Of a DNA stretch of 64,000 nt, positions 13,296 through 26,145 are shown piece after piece. The DNA lies in assembly GCA_963691705.1 (NCBI GenBank), contig OY829539.1, positions 52,302,327-52,366,326 of the forward strand, read 5' to 3'. The DNA comes from Viola odorata (taxonomy: Eukaryota; Streptophyta; Magnoliopsida; Malpighiales; Violaceae). The notes under the pieces are model-generated. The model saw only the letters and a list, made by a program, of their open reading frames with translations. It was not told the origin of the DNA and did not search any database. The position numbers and the translations under genes are program-made. Within the stretch, counting starts at the first letter, position 1, and each line of letters opens with the position of its first letter.

Positions 13296-15371
13296 CTACT
13301 GAGGAAGCTTGTTTAGCTTACAATACATGAAATCCTTGAACTTTTTGGATTTGTACTTTGGAGGATTTTCTTGGTCAATGAGTTTAGGGAGGGGACCCAC
13401 CTCCAACTCCAGCGGCGGCTCGAGGAACACCGGCCACGACATCCTCGCCTGATCTTTGACCACCGTCGTCCGGTGCAGCACCGCCTTGTACTTGCCGTTG
13501 CTTAGAATCTGCAGATCAGTGTGCCAAAAAATACTTAATTTTAACATTTCAGTCCCTCAACTTAATACTATTCTATTTGATCCCTATACTTAAAATCTTA
13601 CTCCCTCCGTCCATTATTAATGGACGCGTATTGTTCCGGCACGCATTTCAAAACGGACGGATGATTCACTATTTGATCTCAAAAAATTCGGGACAAAATT
13701 GTCTCAAATAATGAGTCATCCGGTCTCCTTGAGATGCGTACAAACAATAAACACGTCCATTAATTATGAACAAAGGGAGTAATAAATTAGTCATTTTTTT
13801 TTCATTTTATATATTTTTAATAAATATTACCCAATGAGATATATATATATGGTTTTTATATTTTCAACAATTACAATAACTCTTCCATCTTTCCCACTAT
13901 TTTTAATTAAAAATAATCATTATTTTAGTATCTTTAAGGAGTATTTTTTTATTATTTGTTGACTAGATCTCTTCATTAATAAGTCATTGGTTTTTAATAA
14001 CGTTGTAGTCTACACATGAATAAACTAAAATTTAATTAAGTTCCATTATTTTGGTCAAAAGTAGTATTCTTTTCTCCTACTTGTATTAAATAAATTAACC
14101 ACGTGTCCCTGCCAAGAATCACTCATTTCCCTTCAGCGTATCCTTGACTTTCCAGACTAGACTCACGAGTACGCTCCTACTTTACGAAGATTTTCCAAAT
14201 CAAACTATTTAGAAACAGTTTGGTTCAGAACAGTCCACTTTTAACAATTTGGTTCAGAAAAGTCCACTTTTAACGATTTGGTTCGATTTGTGAACACCCG
14301 TGACCGACAGAACATGCATTTATTTTACTGATATTATATCCACGTGGAGCTATTTTAACGCAAGATTAATCACTAGTTATTAGTAAATGCTAAATACCTC
14401 GAGTTGGTCGCCGATGTGGATGATCAATGCATTAGGGATGTATTTGGCTTCAATCCATTTATCATCTTTGAAGACTTGCAATCCAGGGACCTGGTTAGGG
14501 ACCAAAATGGTTAGGGAAGAAAGATCGGTGTGGGCCACCACACCAAGCGTCAAATCAGGGCGAGGACAAGGCGGGTAGTAATTTATTTTCATCATGTATT
14601 CCAATTCCTCGCCACCTGACCCGTCTCTCAACGCGTTCTCCTCCACACCCAGACCCAACGACAAGTATCCGAACACCTCCTCCGCTACCTCCCTAACATG
14701 CCTCGTGTACTCCTCGTTCACCTCCCTGTGTACCAATCGCATCATTAGCATAAGTTTCACTCAGATCTCGTATTAGAGCAAACTCAATTGATCAGATGAA
14801 CCATTTGGTTTGGTCCATTTCAAACATTTAAAGCAAGCGTTGTTCATCTGATAAATCAGATCAGGTACTACTTTGCACGTACCTTGCAATTTTGCCAAAA
14901 ATGGAAAACTCACCTGTAAGATGTAGGGTTCTTAGGCCAGAACTTGTAATTAATCCGAGATGGAGGCCAAATCTTATGAAAAAGGTGCACATTCCATGAT
15001 CTTTTCCCTTCCAAATCTTTCTGCAATTTAGTCCCATATCCTTCAATGCTTTTCGCATCCGGCGGCGAAGCGTACACCGCCTTCTCCTCCTCCGGCAGCT
15101 CGAAGAACTGTTTTCCGACCTCCTGCAACTTCTGGATCAGCTCATTCGGAATCCCGTGGTTCACCAGCTGGAATATCCCCCAATCTCTGCTCGCATCCAC
15201 CAACGACCGAATCACGCCTTCCCGATCCGAGTCCCCGAGATCGATGGTGGGGATTTCGGGCACTGGGCCGTGGAAGGTGGTGATGGCGGGTTGTTCTTTC
15301 TCCGACCGGATGAACTCGGCCGGGATTGTGTCTTTGTCGAAATACGACGAAGGAGGAAGAGCAACTTCCAT
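13296..15371 (-). CDS. FLS: Flavonol synthase (2-oxoglutarate/Fe(II)-dependent dioxygenase)
   Basis: Converts dihydroflavonols to flavonols in the cytosol, using 2-oxoglutarate, oxygen and Fe(II) (family knowledge). Three exons on the minus strand, 15371-14914, 14725-14398 and 13508-13296, total 999 nt (332 aa), near the usual 330-336 aa. The N-terminal FLS signature is visible as [12 protein letters not shown]. The DIOX_N part contains [12 protein letters not shown]. Iron ligands are H218 and D220 (in VAHTDLSS) and H274 (in VLHRTTV); the 2-oxoglutarate-binding pair is R284 and S286 (in ARMSWP). [13 protein letters not shown] is typical of FLS rather than of flavanone 3-hydroxylase or anthocyanidin synthase. 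All junctions are GT-AG and intact. Intron 2 (889 bp) hosts a Stowaway MITE. A close FLS-like dioxygenase with different substrate preference cannot be excluded by reading. Confidence 0.9.
13601..13779. mobile_element. Stowaway-like MITE in FLS intron 2
   Basis: A 179-bp element with termini CTCCCTCCGTCC at the left and AAAGGGAG at the right, flanked on both sides by TA, the target duplication of Tc1/mariner-type Stowaway elements. The inside can fold on itself: a segment around ATTCACTATTTGA is answered by an inverted one around CAAATAATGAGTCATCC. It lies in an intron and does not touch the splice sites. Confidence 0.85.
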
Positions 15372-15480
15372 TTGTACACACTTAAAAAAAACAATGTCAG
15401 AAGAATAAATTGGATGTTAGAAAAAATGACGGATGAGGAAGATAAGAGTACGCACACCGCAAATATTAGAGTAGCGCAGA

Positions 15481-15490
15481 GTTTATAAAT
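15481..15490 (-). promoter_or_regulatory. Probable TATA box of the flavonol synthase gene
   Basis: On the minus strand the sequence reads TATTTATAAA about 110 nt upstream of the FLS ATG, a plausible core-promoter distance. The same block (GTTTATAAATAGAGCCAAGA on the plus strand) occurs a second time at about 15557-15577, so the core promoter region is duplicated. An ACCAAAC/GGTTAG-type pair near 15695-15715 resembles MYB-bound AC elements of phenylpropanoid genes, and ACGTGG at 15674-15679 resembles an ACGT element. These last assignments are inference. Confidence 0.5.
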
Positions 15491-15590
15491 AGAGCCAAGA
15501 AGAAATAAGGGGTGCCAGTAGAAAATAAGGGGGTGCGTCGTGCGTGAAAGAAACAGTTTATAAATAGAGCCAAGAAGTAACTACAGTAGA

Positions 15591-17749
15591 CTTGAAGCTT
15601 GCATGAGAGCAGGATACAGCTCCGACATCGAAATCCAAGAATACTGCTGTAATTTTGGGGTGTTTTGTGTCGACGTGGAGCGTTGGTGATCGTTGGTTAG
15701 CTCAACCAAACTCCACGCAAAGATAACGACGCTGCCGTTTTCCCATCTCATTTTTTTTTTTTAGTGTTGTCATTATTTAACGGTATTAAACGAGACTGCC
15801 TACCTAATTAATTTTATTTTTTTCCTGTTCTAGAAGTATATAATATAATAATATATATACGTGCGGGAAACATGTATACGAAAGGTGACACCTTTCTTTT
15901 TTCCCGAAAAAAGAAATTTCTTATCCAAGTTTATTCTCATCCTCTCATGTTACCAAACACATGGATGGCACAAATAAAATGTAGCACAAGAAGTGATACT
16001 TATATATAATTGAAGTAGGTGGATCACTAATTTTTCATTCCTTTTTTTTAAGTAGCAGGGTGTGTTTGGAACTTTGGATTGACGATAAAATATTTATAAA
16101 GTACGCTTATACTTTCAACTTCTTTTTTATATTTTTTTCAGTTATTTTTCGTGTTACTTATATAATTTGGTAATTTTTATTGATTTTTTAACTTTTATGA
16201 TTTTTCTAAAAAAATGCCAATAGAGAAGTAAGAAGCTTTTCTTTTACGGAAGTTTAAAATTTTGTACTTATTTATGTTTTTTTAGGTTTTTTCTATAATT
16301 TTAAAATAATTGACAAATTTTAAATAATTTCCTTTTTTTCTAGATTTTTATAATTTTTTCATCATCTTTTTTTGTTCTTTTTATAATTTTCCAACGTAGC
16401 ACCTAAAATGTTTCGCCATGTCAACAAAAATAAAATAAAAAATTCACATATGAATAAAAATAAAATTGATTTGAATTCAATGGATTAACTGAGCCAATGT
16501 AAACAAATGCAACAGAAAATAAAGGATTTCTAAAATGTAAAGTATTAGTTGGAAATTGTTTACAAATGCTTCCGGTGAATAAAGTCATTTAGAAAACTAT
16601 AGTAATTTTCTAAATACCTTTCATTGGAAAGCTAGCTAGAATCAAATATGTTTTTGAAAATCGAGTCGGTCGTCTGATTGGTAAAATTGAGGATTGGTCG
16701 AACTTCTAATCTAATATTGGACCAAAATTTAGATTTGAGGTGAACTAGTAAAAAACTAATGATATGATTCATCCATAAAATAGACCGAACTGAGATTAAT
16801 TTTTTGATTTAACCTATTAAATTTATTTTTTCTCTTTATTTTAAACTTAAAATATGCATAATTTTTATTTAACAGTGAGAACAATCTCAATTTGGTGGAA
16901 AAATTTATGACAAAATTTAGCCAACATAAACCGTTAAGATTGGGGAAAAAGAAATTCAAATGACCTCAAATAGTTTTATACATAATTCACTTTCAAATAC
17001 TTGTATATATTTTAAATTAAAAACTATTTATTTTTTGTTTTCTTTCCTTTCTTAGTTTATAAATTATGTCACTAGATTTATGAAATGTCAAATTGGCTTT
17101 TATGTTTAGAAATCAACTTCAAAATTAATAATTTTTTATTAAAATAAATAAAAAAGTACATATTTTAAGAGGAAAAATGGGTATAAATGTATATAAAACT
17201 ATTCAATATTATTAATTAGATTGAATCTAATATGACTTCGATTCGAATTTAAAGATTTTGTTTCCCAAATTCAACTTCTCGATTCGATTTTCTAAACCTT
17301 GATATAAATAGACAAATACTTGTCAAAAATAAGAAAATAAGAAAACATGTGTTTACCAAGTTTTTGTTCTAAATATAACTCAACATGATAGGACATAAAA
17401 GGATGGTTTCTAAAAAGAATAGAAAGGAGAAAAATTAAGAAAAAACAACCTAATTAATAAAAGTCAAGAATTACGTTACCTAATTAATCAAATATGTTTA
17501 CCTTTTATTATTATTATTATTATTTGCAGGTAAGAATTATTTTGGGGAAAAAATATTGATAATTTATAGAAAAATTTAATTGGAGAAAAAAAGAGACAAA
17601 AAGTGTTACCCTACACATTTTATGATTTTATTTTTATTTTTATTTTTATACGAATATTGTAATTGATATACTTTTTTTATTTTTAATACGAATGCATCCA
17701 ACCCACTTCTGAGTTCTCACTGTTACTGCTAAGACGGCACTCTTTTTTA
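15591..17749. other. AT-rich intergenic DNA
   Basis: No supported gene. It includes the distal FLS promoter, then long A/T-rich sequence with short ATT and TTTTA runs. Open frames here are short and of low complexity. Confidence 0.6.
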
Positions 17750-17978
17750 CTCCGGCTCAAATTAAACGTCGTTTTAATTTTGGGTATGCATATTAAGAAC
17801 GTTGGATGACTCACTATTTAAGATAATTTTACCTCTTACTTTTTTTCGAATATACGAGCGATACAAAATTACGTTCGAGAAAAAGTAAGGGTCAAAATTA
17901 TCTTAAATAGTGAGTCATCCGGCCTTCTTAATATGTTTGTCCACAGTCAAAACGACGTTTAATTTGGACAGGATGGAG
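17750..17978. mobile_element. Stowaway-like MITE with long hairpin
   Basis: A 229-bp element flanked by TA. The ends are inverted repeats: CTCCGGCTCAAATTAAACG at the left and, inverted, CTCCATCCTGTCCAAATTAA at the right, followed by the shared ACGTCGTTTT block. The centre is a near-perfect hairpin built from CACTATTTAAGATAATTTT and its inverse. It shares the GAGTCATCCGG block with the MITE at 13601-13779, so the two are related. Confidence 0.82.
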
Positions 17979-19927
17979 TATATGCTGAATTTTCTCTACT
18001 TTTAGAAAATGAATTACTAGAATAATCCATATTTTCAATCAATATTTACCTTAATCTAAAGGAATTGACTGCTTTATATTTAAGTTTTAAGTTTAAATTT
18101 AGCGAATATAACGAGTACGACTAATTTTTTTAGTTGAAATCGAGCGAAAAGGATATTGAAAAAGGAATTATAACAGATTTTTAAGTGAGGTGAGAGAAGG
18201 TAGGTAAACTTTAGCGGGTGTGTTGTCTAATTGGTGATGAGGTAAAATGCGATTTGTTAACTAACATTAGTGAGAGATGAAAAAAGAAGAGTAATTACAT
18301 TTAATCAAGAAAAGAGCAGAGTGATGGTAAAAAAAAAGCAATTACATTTTAATTTTGATAAACTATATAAAAAATCTTCTAGTTTATAAAATATTTCGCT
18401 TAATGCCAAATTATCAACCCTACAATTTCTTGAAAGTGCAATTTTAACATTTATAATATTTATAAAATTAAAATTAAAATAATAAAAAATATAGTAGCGC
18501 TTAGGAGAATGAAAAAAATAAGTTTAAATTTATTTACAATTTATTTTTAAATTTGGTATTTTTTAATATATTTTTGGATTATTAGAAAAGTTAAAATTGC
18601 AATTTTCATAAAATTATAGAGTTAATTTGTAAGCTTTTAACCTATAAAAGATTAGGTGAAATCTTTTGTAAATTGTAGTAATTTTTTCCACGTAGTTTAC
18701 CTTTTTAACTCATACCACGTTTTAAGCTACAGTCATTTTAGAAGAGTTTATTTATCCAGCACTTTTTACCAACCCAATTCATGATATATTTATTAGCTAC
18801 GACACTCAATAGGTATATATAGAACATCACTCGTTAGTAACATAACAATTTAAATATAGAATAATTTTTTTAGCAGAATTTTTTAGTATTTTATATTAAG
18901 ATCGTTAATATCTTATTTTATAAGCGAATAATGCTCTATATGTACGTGACATATTTAATAAAATCTCCTATTTACGAGCCTCAATTGGCTTGAATTCAAA
19001 CTTCCGAGACCAGTTTGATTAGTTTGGTAGAATTGATTTTGTCTCTTTTTAAAAATAAATTTATCTTAATACGTCCCTATTTATTACAGTATTTACATAT
19101 TTTACTTCAAAATCATCCAAAATATATCCTATAGTTTAAATTCAAACCTAGTGTAGTTTTCCAACATATTTTCCATGTTTTAATTTCTAAAAAAACATGT
19201 TTGAAATGTTAAAATCAAAATAAGGGCAGTCCATAAAATGAATAGTATTTTTAAAAGTGTAAAGAAAATAACGAATTATTAGGTGCACTTGTTGTATATA
19301 AAATACGATCACTCACTCATATATATTGGTGCAAATTATTAAATTTGGATCTATTTTTATTTAAAAAGATAAACTAAGTGTGAGTCCCATTTTTTCTGCG
19401 AGCGAACAAGCGTAAAATTACATGTACCGAATGCACCTAATAATTTCTAAAAATGATAAACTAAAAGCATATTTAAAGATTTAAATCAATTTTTTCAAAT
19501 GAAGATATAATTCATTAATTTTGTTCAAAATAAATATAACTCGTTAATGGTAAAATATAGTAAGATTTAAATTCCATCTTCGTCTAAAAAAATAAAAAAA
19601 AATACTTTGAAACGAAAGGTGTAATTTGTAATTTTGCCAAAAGAAAACAGAAAATATTTCACTGCAGATAGGACACGCACGTTGTTGTACGACTAGACAA
19701 AACTGAGCCGGCCCATACACAATAAAAACCCTCATTTTCATTTTTATATTTTGTTGGGTAATATGCCTTTTCTTGTCCGAGTCCCTGCTCCTCCTTTTTC
19801 CTCTTTCATTTTTTCTCTTTTTCTTTTGCTACTCGTTTCTCCAAGCTAAGAACAGTTCAACACACTTTCACCGAAACCCAAACATATTTCTACTGTTATT
19901 CACTACATCGTATTCTTGTCGGAGGAA
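17979..19927. other. AT-rich intergenic DNA and PIP5K promoter
   Basis: No supported gene. The stretch just before 19928 becomes pyrimidine-rich (TTTTTCTCTTTTTCTTTTGC), as expected for a plant 5' leader. Confidence 0.55.
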
Positions 19928-19984
19928 ATGCCGCTGCTATCGCCGTCTCCTTCGTCGTGGCTGCATTTTCCGGCAACTTCATAG
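19928..19984 (+). other. Upstream ORF in the PIP5K leader
   Basis: An ATG-initiated 19-codon frame ends with TAG at 19982-19984, only 8 nt before the main ATG at 19993. If the transcript includes it, it could lower translation of the kinase. This is inference from position only. Confidence 0.4.
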
Positions 19985-19992
19985 CTACCAAA

Positions 19993-22900
19993 ATGCAACA
20001 GACTCTCATCGCCATCTCTCCTCAGCCTTCTTCTACTACCACCACCACTAGCTCAGAAAAGCAAGACCCAGATTTCCAATCCCTCTTCCCTCCTCGCCCC
20101 CACCTCCGCACAACCCGATCCCAACCCAACTCCCGGCGCGTCACCCCCACGCGCCCCGACGCACCCACTACTCCCTGCGGCGTCCGGGTTGGCGTTGTCG
20201 TCGAGAAAATCCTTCCCAACGGAGACATTTACACGGGGGACTTGTCCGGGGGCGGCGTCCCCCACGGGAAGGGGAAGTACTTGTGGTGGGATGGGTGTAT
20301 GTACGAGGGAGAGTGGAAGAAAGGGAGAGCGTGCGGGAATGGAAAGTTCTCTTGGCCTTCTGGAGCAACTTACGAGGGCCGATTCAAGGCCGGCCGGATG
20401 GACGGGCACGGGACATTCATCGGGGTCGATGGAGAGTCATATTCCGGCCAATGGGTCTCCGACAGGAAGCATGGGTTTGGAGAGAAACGGTATGCGAAAG
20501 GGGATGTGTATGAAGGATGGTGGAAGGGAAATTTGCAGGATGGGGAAGGGAAGTACAGATGGAGCAATGGGAATGAGTATGTAGGGGAGTGGAAACATGG
20601 TGTGATCCATGGGAAAGGGGTTTTAGTTTGGGCTAATGGGAATACTTATCAAGGGTTTTGGGAGAATGGAGTGCCTAAAGGGAAAGGGGTTTTCACTTTT
20701 GGAAGCAGTAGTGGTATGAACCAGAATTACAAGAACCAAGGACTAGGGTACCCGCAGCAGCGGCAGCAGGGGAAAGAGGAGGTGGTCCTGGGAGCTGCCG
20801 CGAGGAAGAGATCATCTGTGGATGCGAATTTCCCCAGGATTTGTATCTGGGAGTTGGATGGAGAGGCTGGAGACATTACTTGTGATATTGTTGATAATGT
20901 GGAGGCTTCATTGGTTTACAAAGAAGGTGTAGATAAGGATGAGAATGTGGTTGTTGGTGGAGGGGAGAATGGGCATCAGCAGTTGCATAGAAGTAGTCCT
21001 TGTAGCTCTACGGATGGTGAGGTTAAGAAGCAAGGACAAACCATTTCCAAGGGGCACAAAAACTATGAGTTGATGCTAAATCTTCAACTGGGTATCAGGT
21101 AAACCTTTTCTTTTCTTTTTGTTCACATCATTGTCTGGATTTGTTGGCATTCTTTGATTTTGATCAGAGCTAGGTGTTTTTCCTTTATATGCAGGCATTC
21201 TGTGGGAAAGCACGCCTCAGTGATGAGGGAACTTAAGCAGAGTGATTTTGAACCCAAGGAGAAGTTCTGGACAAGGTTCCCACCTGAAGGATCCAAGATA
21301 ACTCCTCCACATCAGTCTGTAGATTTCAGATGGAAGGATTACTGTCCTATGGTCTTCAGGTATTGCTTTCTTGGGAGTTTCTGTTTGTCTCTTTTTTCTG
21401 ACTGGAGTTTGATGTACTACAATACTATACATGTTGTGTGCCTAAGAAGAGTGGACTTGAATCCTCATTCTGATTTTCTATGCTATGGTGGTGGTTGGTT
21501 TTTTTGGTTTTTAGACATCTGAGGGAATTATTTGCAATAGATCCAGCGGACTACATGCTAGCTATTTGTGGAAACGATACGCTTAGGGAATTTTCTTCAC
21601 CCGGAAAGAGTGGAAGCTTCTTTTACCTAACACAGGATGACCGTTTTATGATAAAAACCGTGAAGAAATCTGAAGTCAAGGTTAGTAATTTGCTACCCCT
21701 CTAATTTCCTCAATTCATGACATATGTTAGCAAATTGTGGCCCATGGGAATGTTCATAACTTATATTATTACAAATTGGCATGAATTGAAAAATGCAACT
21801 TCGTTTTTTACCATCTTAAAGTTCTTGATAACCTTTTTCTGAAATATGTTCAGGTGCTAATCAAGATGCTACAGAGTTACTACCAACATGTTTGTCAGTA
21901 CAAGAACTCATTAGTGACAAAGTTCTTTGGAGTGCATTGTGTAAAACCAGTGGGAGGTCAAAAGGTATGATTGGTGGTCACCTTTTCCAGTTCCGTTTGC
22001 CAAATTTTTGTTTATAATCTCATTTATTAATCTTCCCAATCTGATGGAAATGTAGACGCGTTTTGTTGTAATGGGGAATCTGTTTTGTTCTGAATATCGC
22101 ATCCATAAACGATTTGACCTGAAAGGTTCTTCCCATGGTCGCACAACTGATAAGGCAGAGGGGGAAATTGATGAGACAACAACACTGAAAGACCTCGATC
22201 TGAATTTTGTGTTTCGCCTGGAACGTTCATGGTATAATGAACTCATCAGGTAGAGTGCTGTTAATTCCTCTCTTCTTTTTCAAGGTTTCTTGTCTCATAT
22301 GCTTCCTCTCAAGCTTACACATTGACCTGTTATGTATTTGGGAAAATTGCCATGCATGGATTCTGTTTCCAGACAAATTTATAGAGATTGTGAGTTCTTA
22401 GAAGCAGAGAGAATTATGGATTACAGTCTCTTGATTGGCATTCACTTCCGTGATGATTACTCCAGTGATGAGTTGAAGTCACCAAATGGCAGACATTTTG
22501 GTAACCGCCTTTAACTTTTATCTACTAATCGTTAAACCAGCACAATGCCGGAGGAATCGGCTGATCATGTCTTATGTGCTTCTTTGTGCCTGGTTTCAGA
22601 AAAAAGAACTGTACATGATGAAAAATCTATGCGAGGTTATCACTTGCTGCCGGATATGGACTGGGTGATGGATATGGAAGGCCGGTAAGAGTTTATTTAC
22701 AGTAGGGTAAACACCCCTCTCGATTTTTCAGTACCTGTTTCTTGACTCGTCTTTTCTGTTTGGTGATACGGAGTCCAACTGTTTGTGCTAGGAAAGATAT
22801 AAATTGTTCCAAGTAAATACATTTTCTTAATCGTCCGTTTTCTTGGTGGTATGGACTGTTTCATACTGCCTCCTTTAGAGGGTCCCAAGAAAATACCAAA

Positions 22901-24104
22901 ATTGTTAGGATAGCCAGATATAGTGGATGGGTGCATGTGAACTCCTGGTGGTGTGCTGTGGTAAAATAAGAACGAATAGTTTTGTCCTCTAAGATGATTC
23001 TTGCTGAAATTATTGCCCTTAGATTCCATAAAATTATGGTACATACTCTAACTTTGGACACTGGATCTTTGCTGATTTTTATAGAGGAGTTGAATGATCT
23101 CATTTTTATATGATTCTTTTGTTACCATAAAAAGTCTAAATATAGTGGCCCTTCCAATGGAATATCTTTTACTGCTATGCATGTGCCACATGTTTAACTT
23201 TAGTTGTTTATGGACCCAGGGCTGTGTTTAGACACGCAAATTAATGTTCTTCTATCTTAAAATGTCATTAAGCTACCGTAATGTAGGGTTATGTTAAGCT
23301 ATAATAATCGTGAGTGGTGTTATGGTTGAATATTTTTCCTTCACCTACACAGTAGTTTCTAAGTTTTTTCTTTTTCCTGTTTGAATGCCTGAAGGTGACT
23401 TGCCTGTTGTAGGAAACTTGGGGTTAGTTTGTAGACAATGGGTATATGGGTGGGGTCGTCTTGCATTCATTCTTAGATAGAAACAAAGCTTTGATTGGTC
23501 AAACTTCCTTTTTCCCCCCTTAGACTGCACAGTCACTTTTGAATAATAACCAAGTTGTCTGTGCTGAATTAAAAAAAGGGAAATCCGTGAGAAAACTATG
23601 ACGGAAAGTGCTCTCCGGAACTCAAACTATGGTGGTGATTGATTAATCATTATCCTCTCCATTACACATCAGTTTCTTAACCTAATTTAGTAGTATTTGT
23701 TATTTCTATGATAATTTTTGGTGGTTGAGCAAAGAATGTTGTTAAGCTGTTTTTGACTGTGACATTGCAGGGGACCATTTATCCGTCTGGGGGCGAACAT
23801 GCCTGCAAGAGCAGAACGGGCGGCAACAAGGATTGAGTTGGAACAACAACACTCGAGTGGTGGTGGTGGAGGTGGAGGTGGAAGTAGCAATTCAACGCCT
23901 TCACAGGGTAGTGGAGAGGTCCTTGATGTGGTTCTCTACTTTGGAATCATTGACATCCTCCAAGATTATGATATCAGCAAAAAGCTAGAACATGTCTACA
24001 AGTCCTTGCAAGTGGATCCCACATCTATCTCAGCTGTTGATCCCAAACTATATTCAAAGAGATTCCGCGACTTCATCCACAGAATCTTTGTAGAGGACAG
24101 GTAA
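19993..24104 (+). CDS. PIP5K: Phosphatidylinositol 4-phosphate 5-kinase with N-terminal MORN repeats
   Basis: Phosphorylates PtdIns4P to PtdIns(4,5)P2, usually at the plasma membrane (family knowledge). Eight exons: 19993-21098, 21195-21359, 21515-21680, 21854-21964, 22056-22249, 22373-22500, 22600-22684 and 23771-24104. They total 2289 nt (762 aa), all with GT-AG junctions in frame. I chose the ATG at 19993 (MQQTLIAIS); the open frame further upstream has only a GTG. About seven MORN repeats cover residues 75-237 (for example [17 protein letters not shown]). A linker carries [19 protein letters not shown], typical of plant PIP5Ks. The lipid-kinase domain at about 365-760 shows [24 protein letters not shown] and [16 protein letters not shown] run of eight glycines lies in the kinase insert. 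It is a type B plant PIP5K; which paralogue is unclear. Confidence 0.92.
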
Positions 24105-26145
24105 AGAGGAGCAAGATGGAGACATTTGACAAATGCCCCTCGGCAATTAAATTTATTAACCCGTCGCTTATGCTCCAGAAAAGCGTGAAGCACGGTTAGG
24201 CGAATTGCCGGCCAGTGCGGATGGTGTGTTGGACTTTAGAGGTGCTTGTTGTTTTTTTGCCAAGTTGTAGAGCTAACTAATGCAGGGTGTAACTGATCAG
24301 GACATGGATATTATTAGGTTAGGAGAGGTTGTATTTATGCGGAGAAATGGGCAGCCATTGCAGCGGAAGCTTGCTTGCTTGATTTATTTTTGATGTGAGC
24401 AGGAGATTACCATGAAAGCAAGCTTGGAAGGTTTAATGTTGGGGGGGGGGGGGGTGGAACAAAGTGTACAGTCAAAAGCAAGGTTATCTTCTGTCAAAAA
24501 CCCTAAAAAAGAAAGAGAGAGAATGTGGAATTGAACAGAATTCAGATTTCTTTATTGATGGCATGCTATTTAATTTTTTTGGAAAAGATGGTTTGCCTGA
24601 TGTGCAAGAAAGGAAAAGCAGCAATTTTTTTTTTTTTTGACTACTCTTTCCTCCCTCTCTCTCTCTCTCTCTCTCTATGTTTCTCTCTCTAAACTAGTAC
24701 TTCTGTTTGCTTTTTGTCATCAACTAAGCCATGAAAAGAAGAGAAAGGTCCAAGAAAGATGTGGTTGTGTGCTTGCCTTGATTTCTTCTTTTCTTATTTA
24801 TTTATCTTTTGTGTGTAACTAGTACACCTAATATTGGAAGTTTGAAAAGCAGAATTGCAATAATACAAATGGATGCCCTTTTTACTTCTTTTGAACAATA
24901 CCAAGAATGCAGCAGAATGATAAACAATAGGGTGGTCTCTCATTGTGGTTTTCTCCGATTCTTAACTCGAAATCGAAATCTGAATTATAATTTGTAAAAT
25001 ACCCACAAATGACAACAAATCTGCTGCAGTTTTGGTAGCCACGTCTATTGCCTACCTACCAAGTACCATTTCTATCAACTTTTGTTAGCATGCCATCTTA
25101 TTTTGTCTCCTCTCTTTTTATTTTCTGTTTTTTTTGGGAAAATGTCAAATTAAACAATAAACGAACTAATTATTCAATTATCTATTATTTAATGATTGAT
25201 TTTCTTGCTTAATTGAATGATTCATATAAAAATAAAGTTTTTTTATAATTTTTTTTCCTTCTCAGAATAAGAAGTTTATGTTTTACAAGTAACACTTTTT
25301 AGTTTTTTAGTTTCCTCTAATCTTCTTAGCGTTCTTATTCTTAAGTTTGACTAAATAAAGTAGTGCATGCAAATTTCATTACTAAATTTAAATTGTAAGA
25401 ATTTACCGTCAAACTCAAGTATTCCCTAAATAAATAAATAAATTCGATTTAAGTGCACGAATTTTACAGGAGATACAATATCCTCCCACGTTCATTTTTT
25501 TCGTCTAAAATGATAGGAAAAATAAAAATGACAGAAAGATAGGAAAAAAATTTCTAAAGTAAAAAAAAAAAAAATCAAAAACCTGATGTGGTTTTAGTAA
25601 CTTACCTTACCTCTCTGTAAGATATTCTCAATTAAGATCTTGCAAGCAACATCAAATTAAGACCAAATTACTTCCCAAATTTGTAAAATTCCCAATTTGC
25701 ACATTTTAAAGTGACCTACAATTATGGTCATAATTCCGTTACGGTGTATATGAAGTCTCGACATCATATTAGAATATGTTATAAAAAGTTATTTGTTAGA
25801 AGGATTAAAACATGTTACAATAAAACAAATTATAGATTAAAAAAATTAATTATAAATTATAAGATATCTATGCAGATTGAAGGGTTTCGCTTTTTGCTAT
25901 CAAATAACCCTGAAACTGGCATGAGCTCTGACAGCTATTCACAGCATACCGAACACTACCTTAGTCATGTGGGGGCACTAAGGCCCAAATAGTTCATCGG
26001 CAAAACTTAGAAAAGACCCAATGGGGAAGAAATATGGAAGAAAAAATCTACTTGGAACAACAGCAAATCATTTTGGAACACACCTCATCCAATTTTTCAC
26101 ACGCTCATACCACAACAATTAATTAATAATCAGAAAAACATGTAC
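24105..26145. other. 3' region of PIP5K and intergenic DNA
   Basis: The first few hundred bases should be the PIP5K 3' UTR. There is a run of 14 G at 24441-24454 and a CT microsatellite at about 24655-24676. I looked here on the minus strand for the missing 3' exons of the PRP40C-like gene and found none. Confidence 0.55.

Noticed and set aside
15046..15408. 120-codon plus-strand frame
   Set aside because: Antisense of flavonol synthase exon 1.
20053..20409. 118-codon antisense frame inside PIP5K exon 1
   Set aside because: Shadow of the GC-rich MORN-repeat coding sequence; no recognisable protein.
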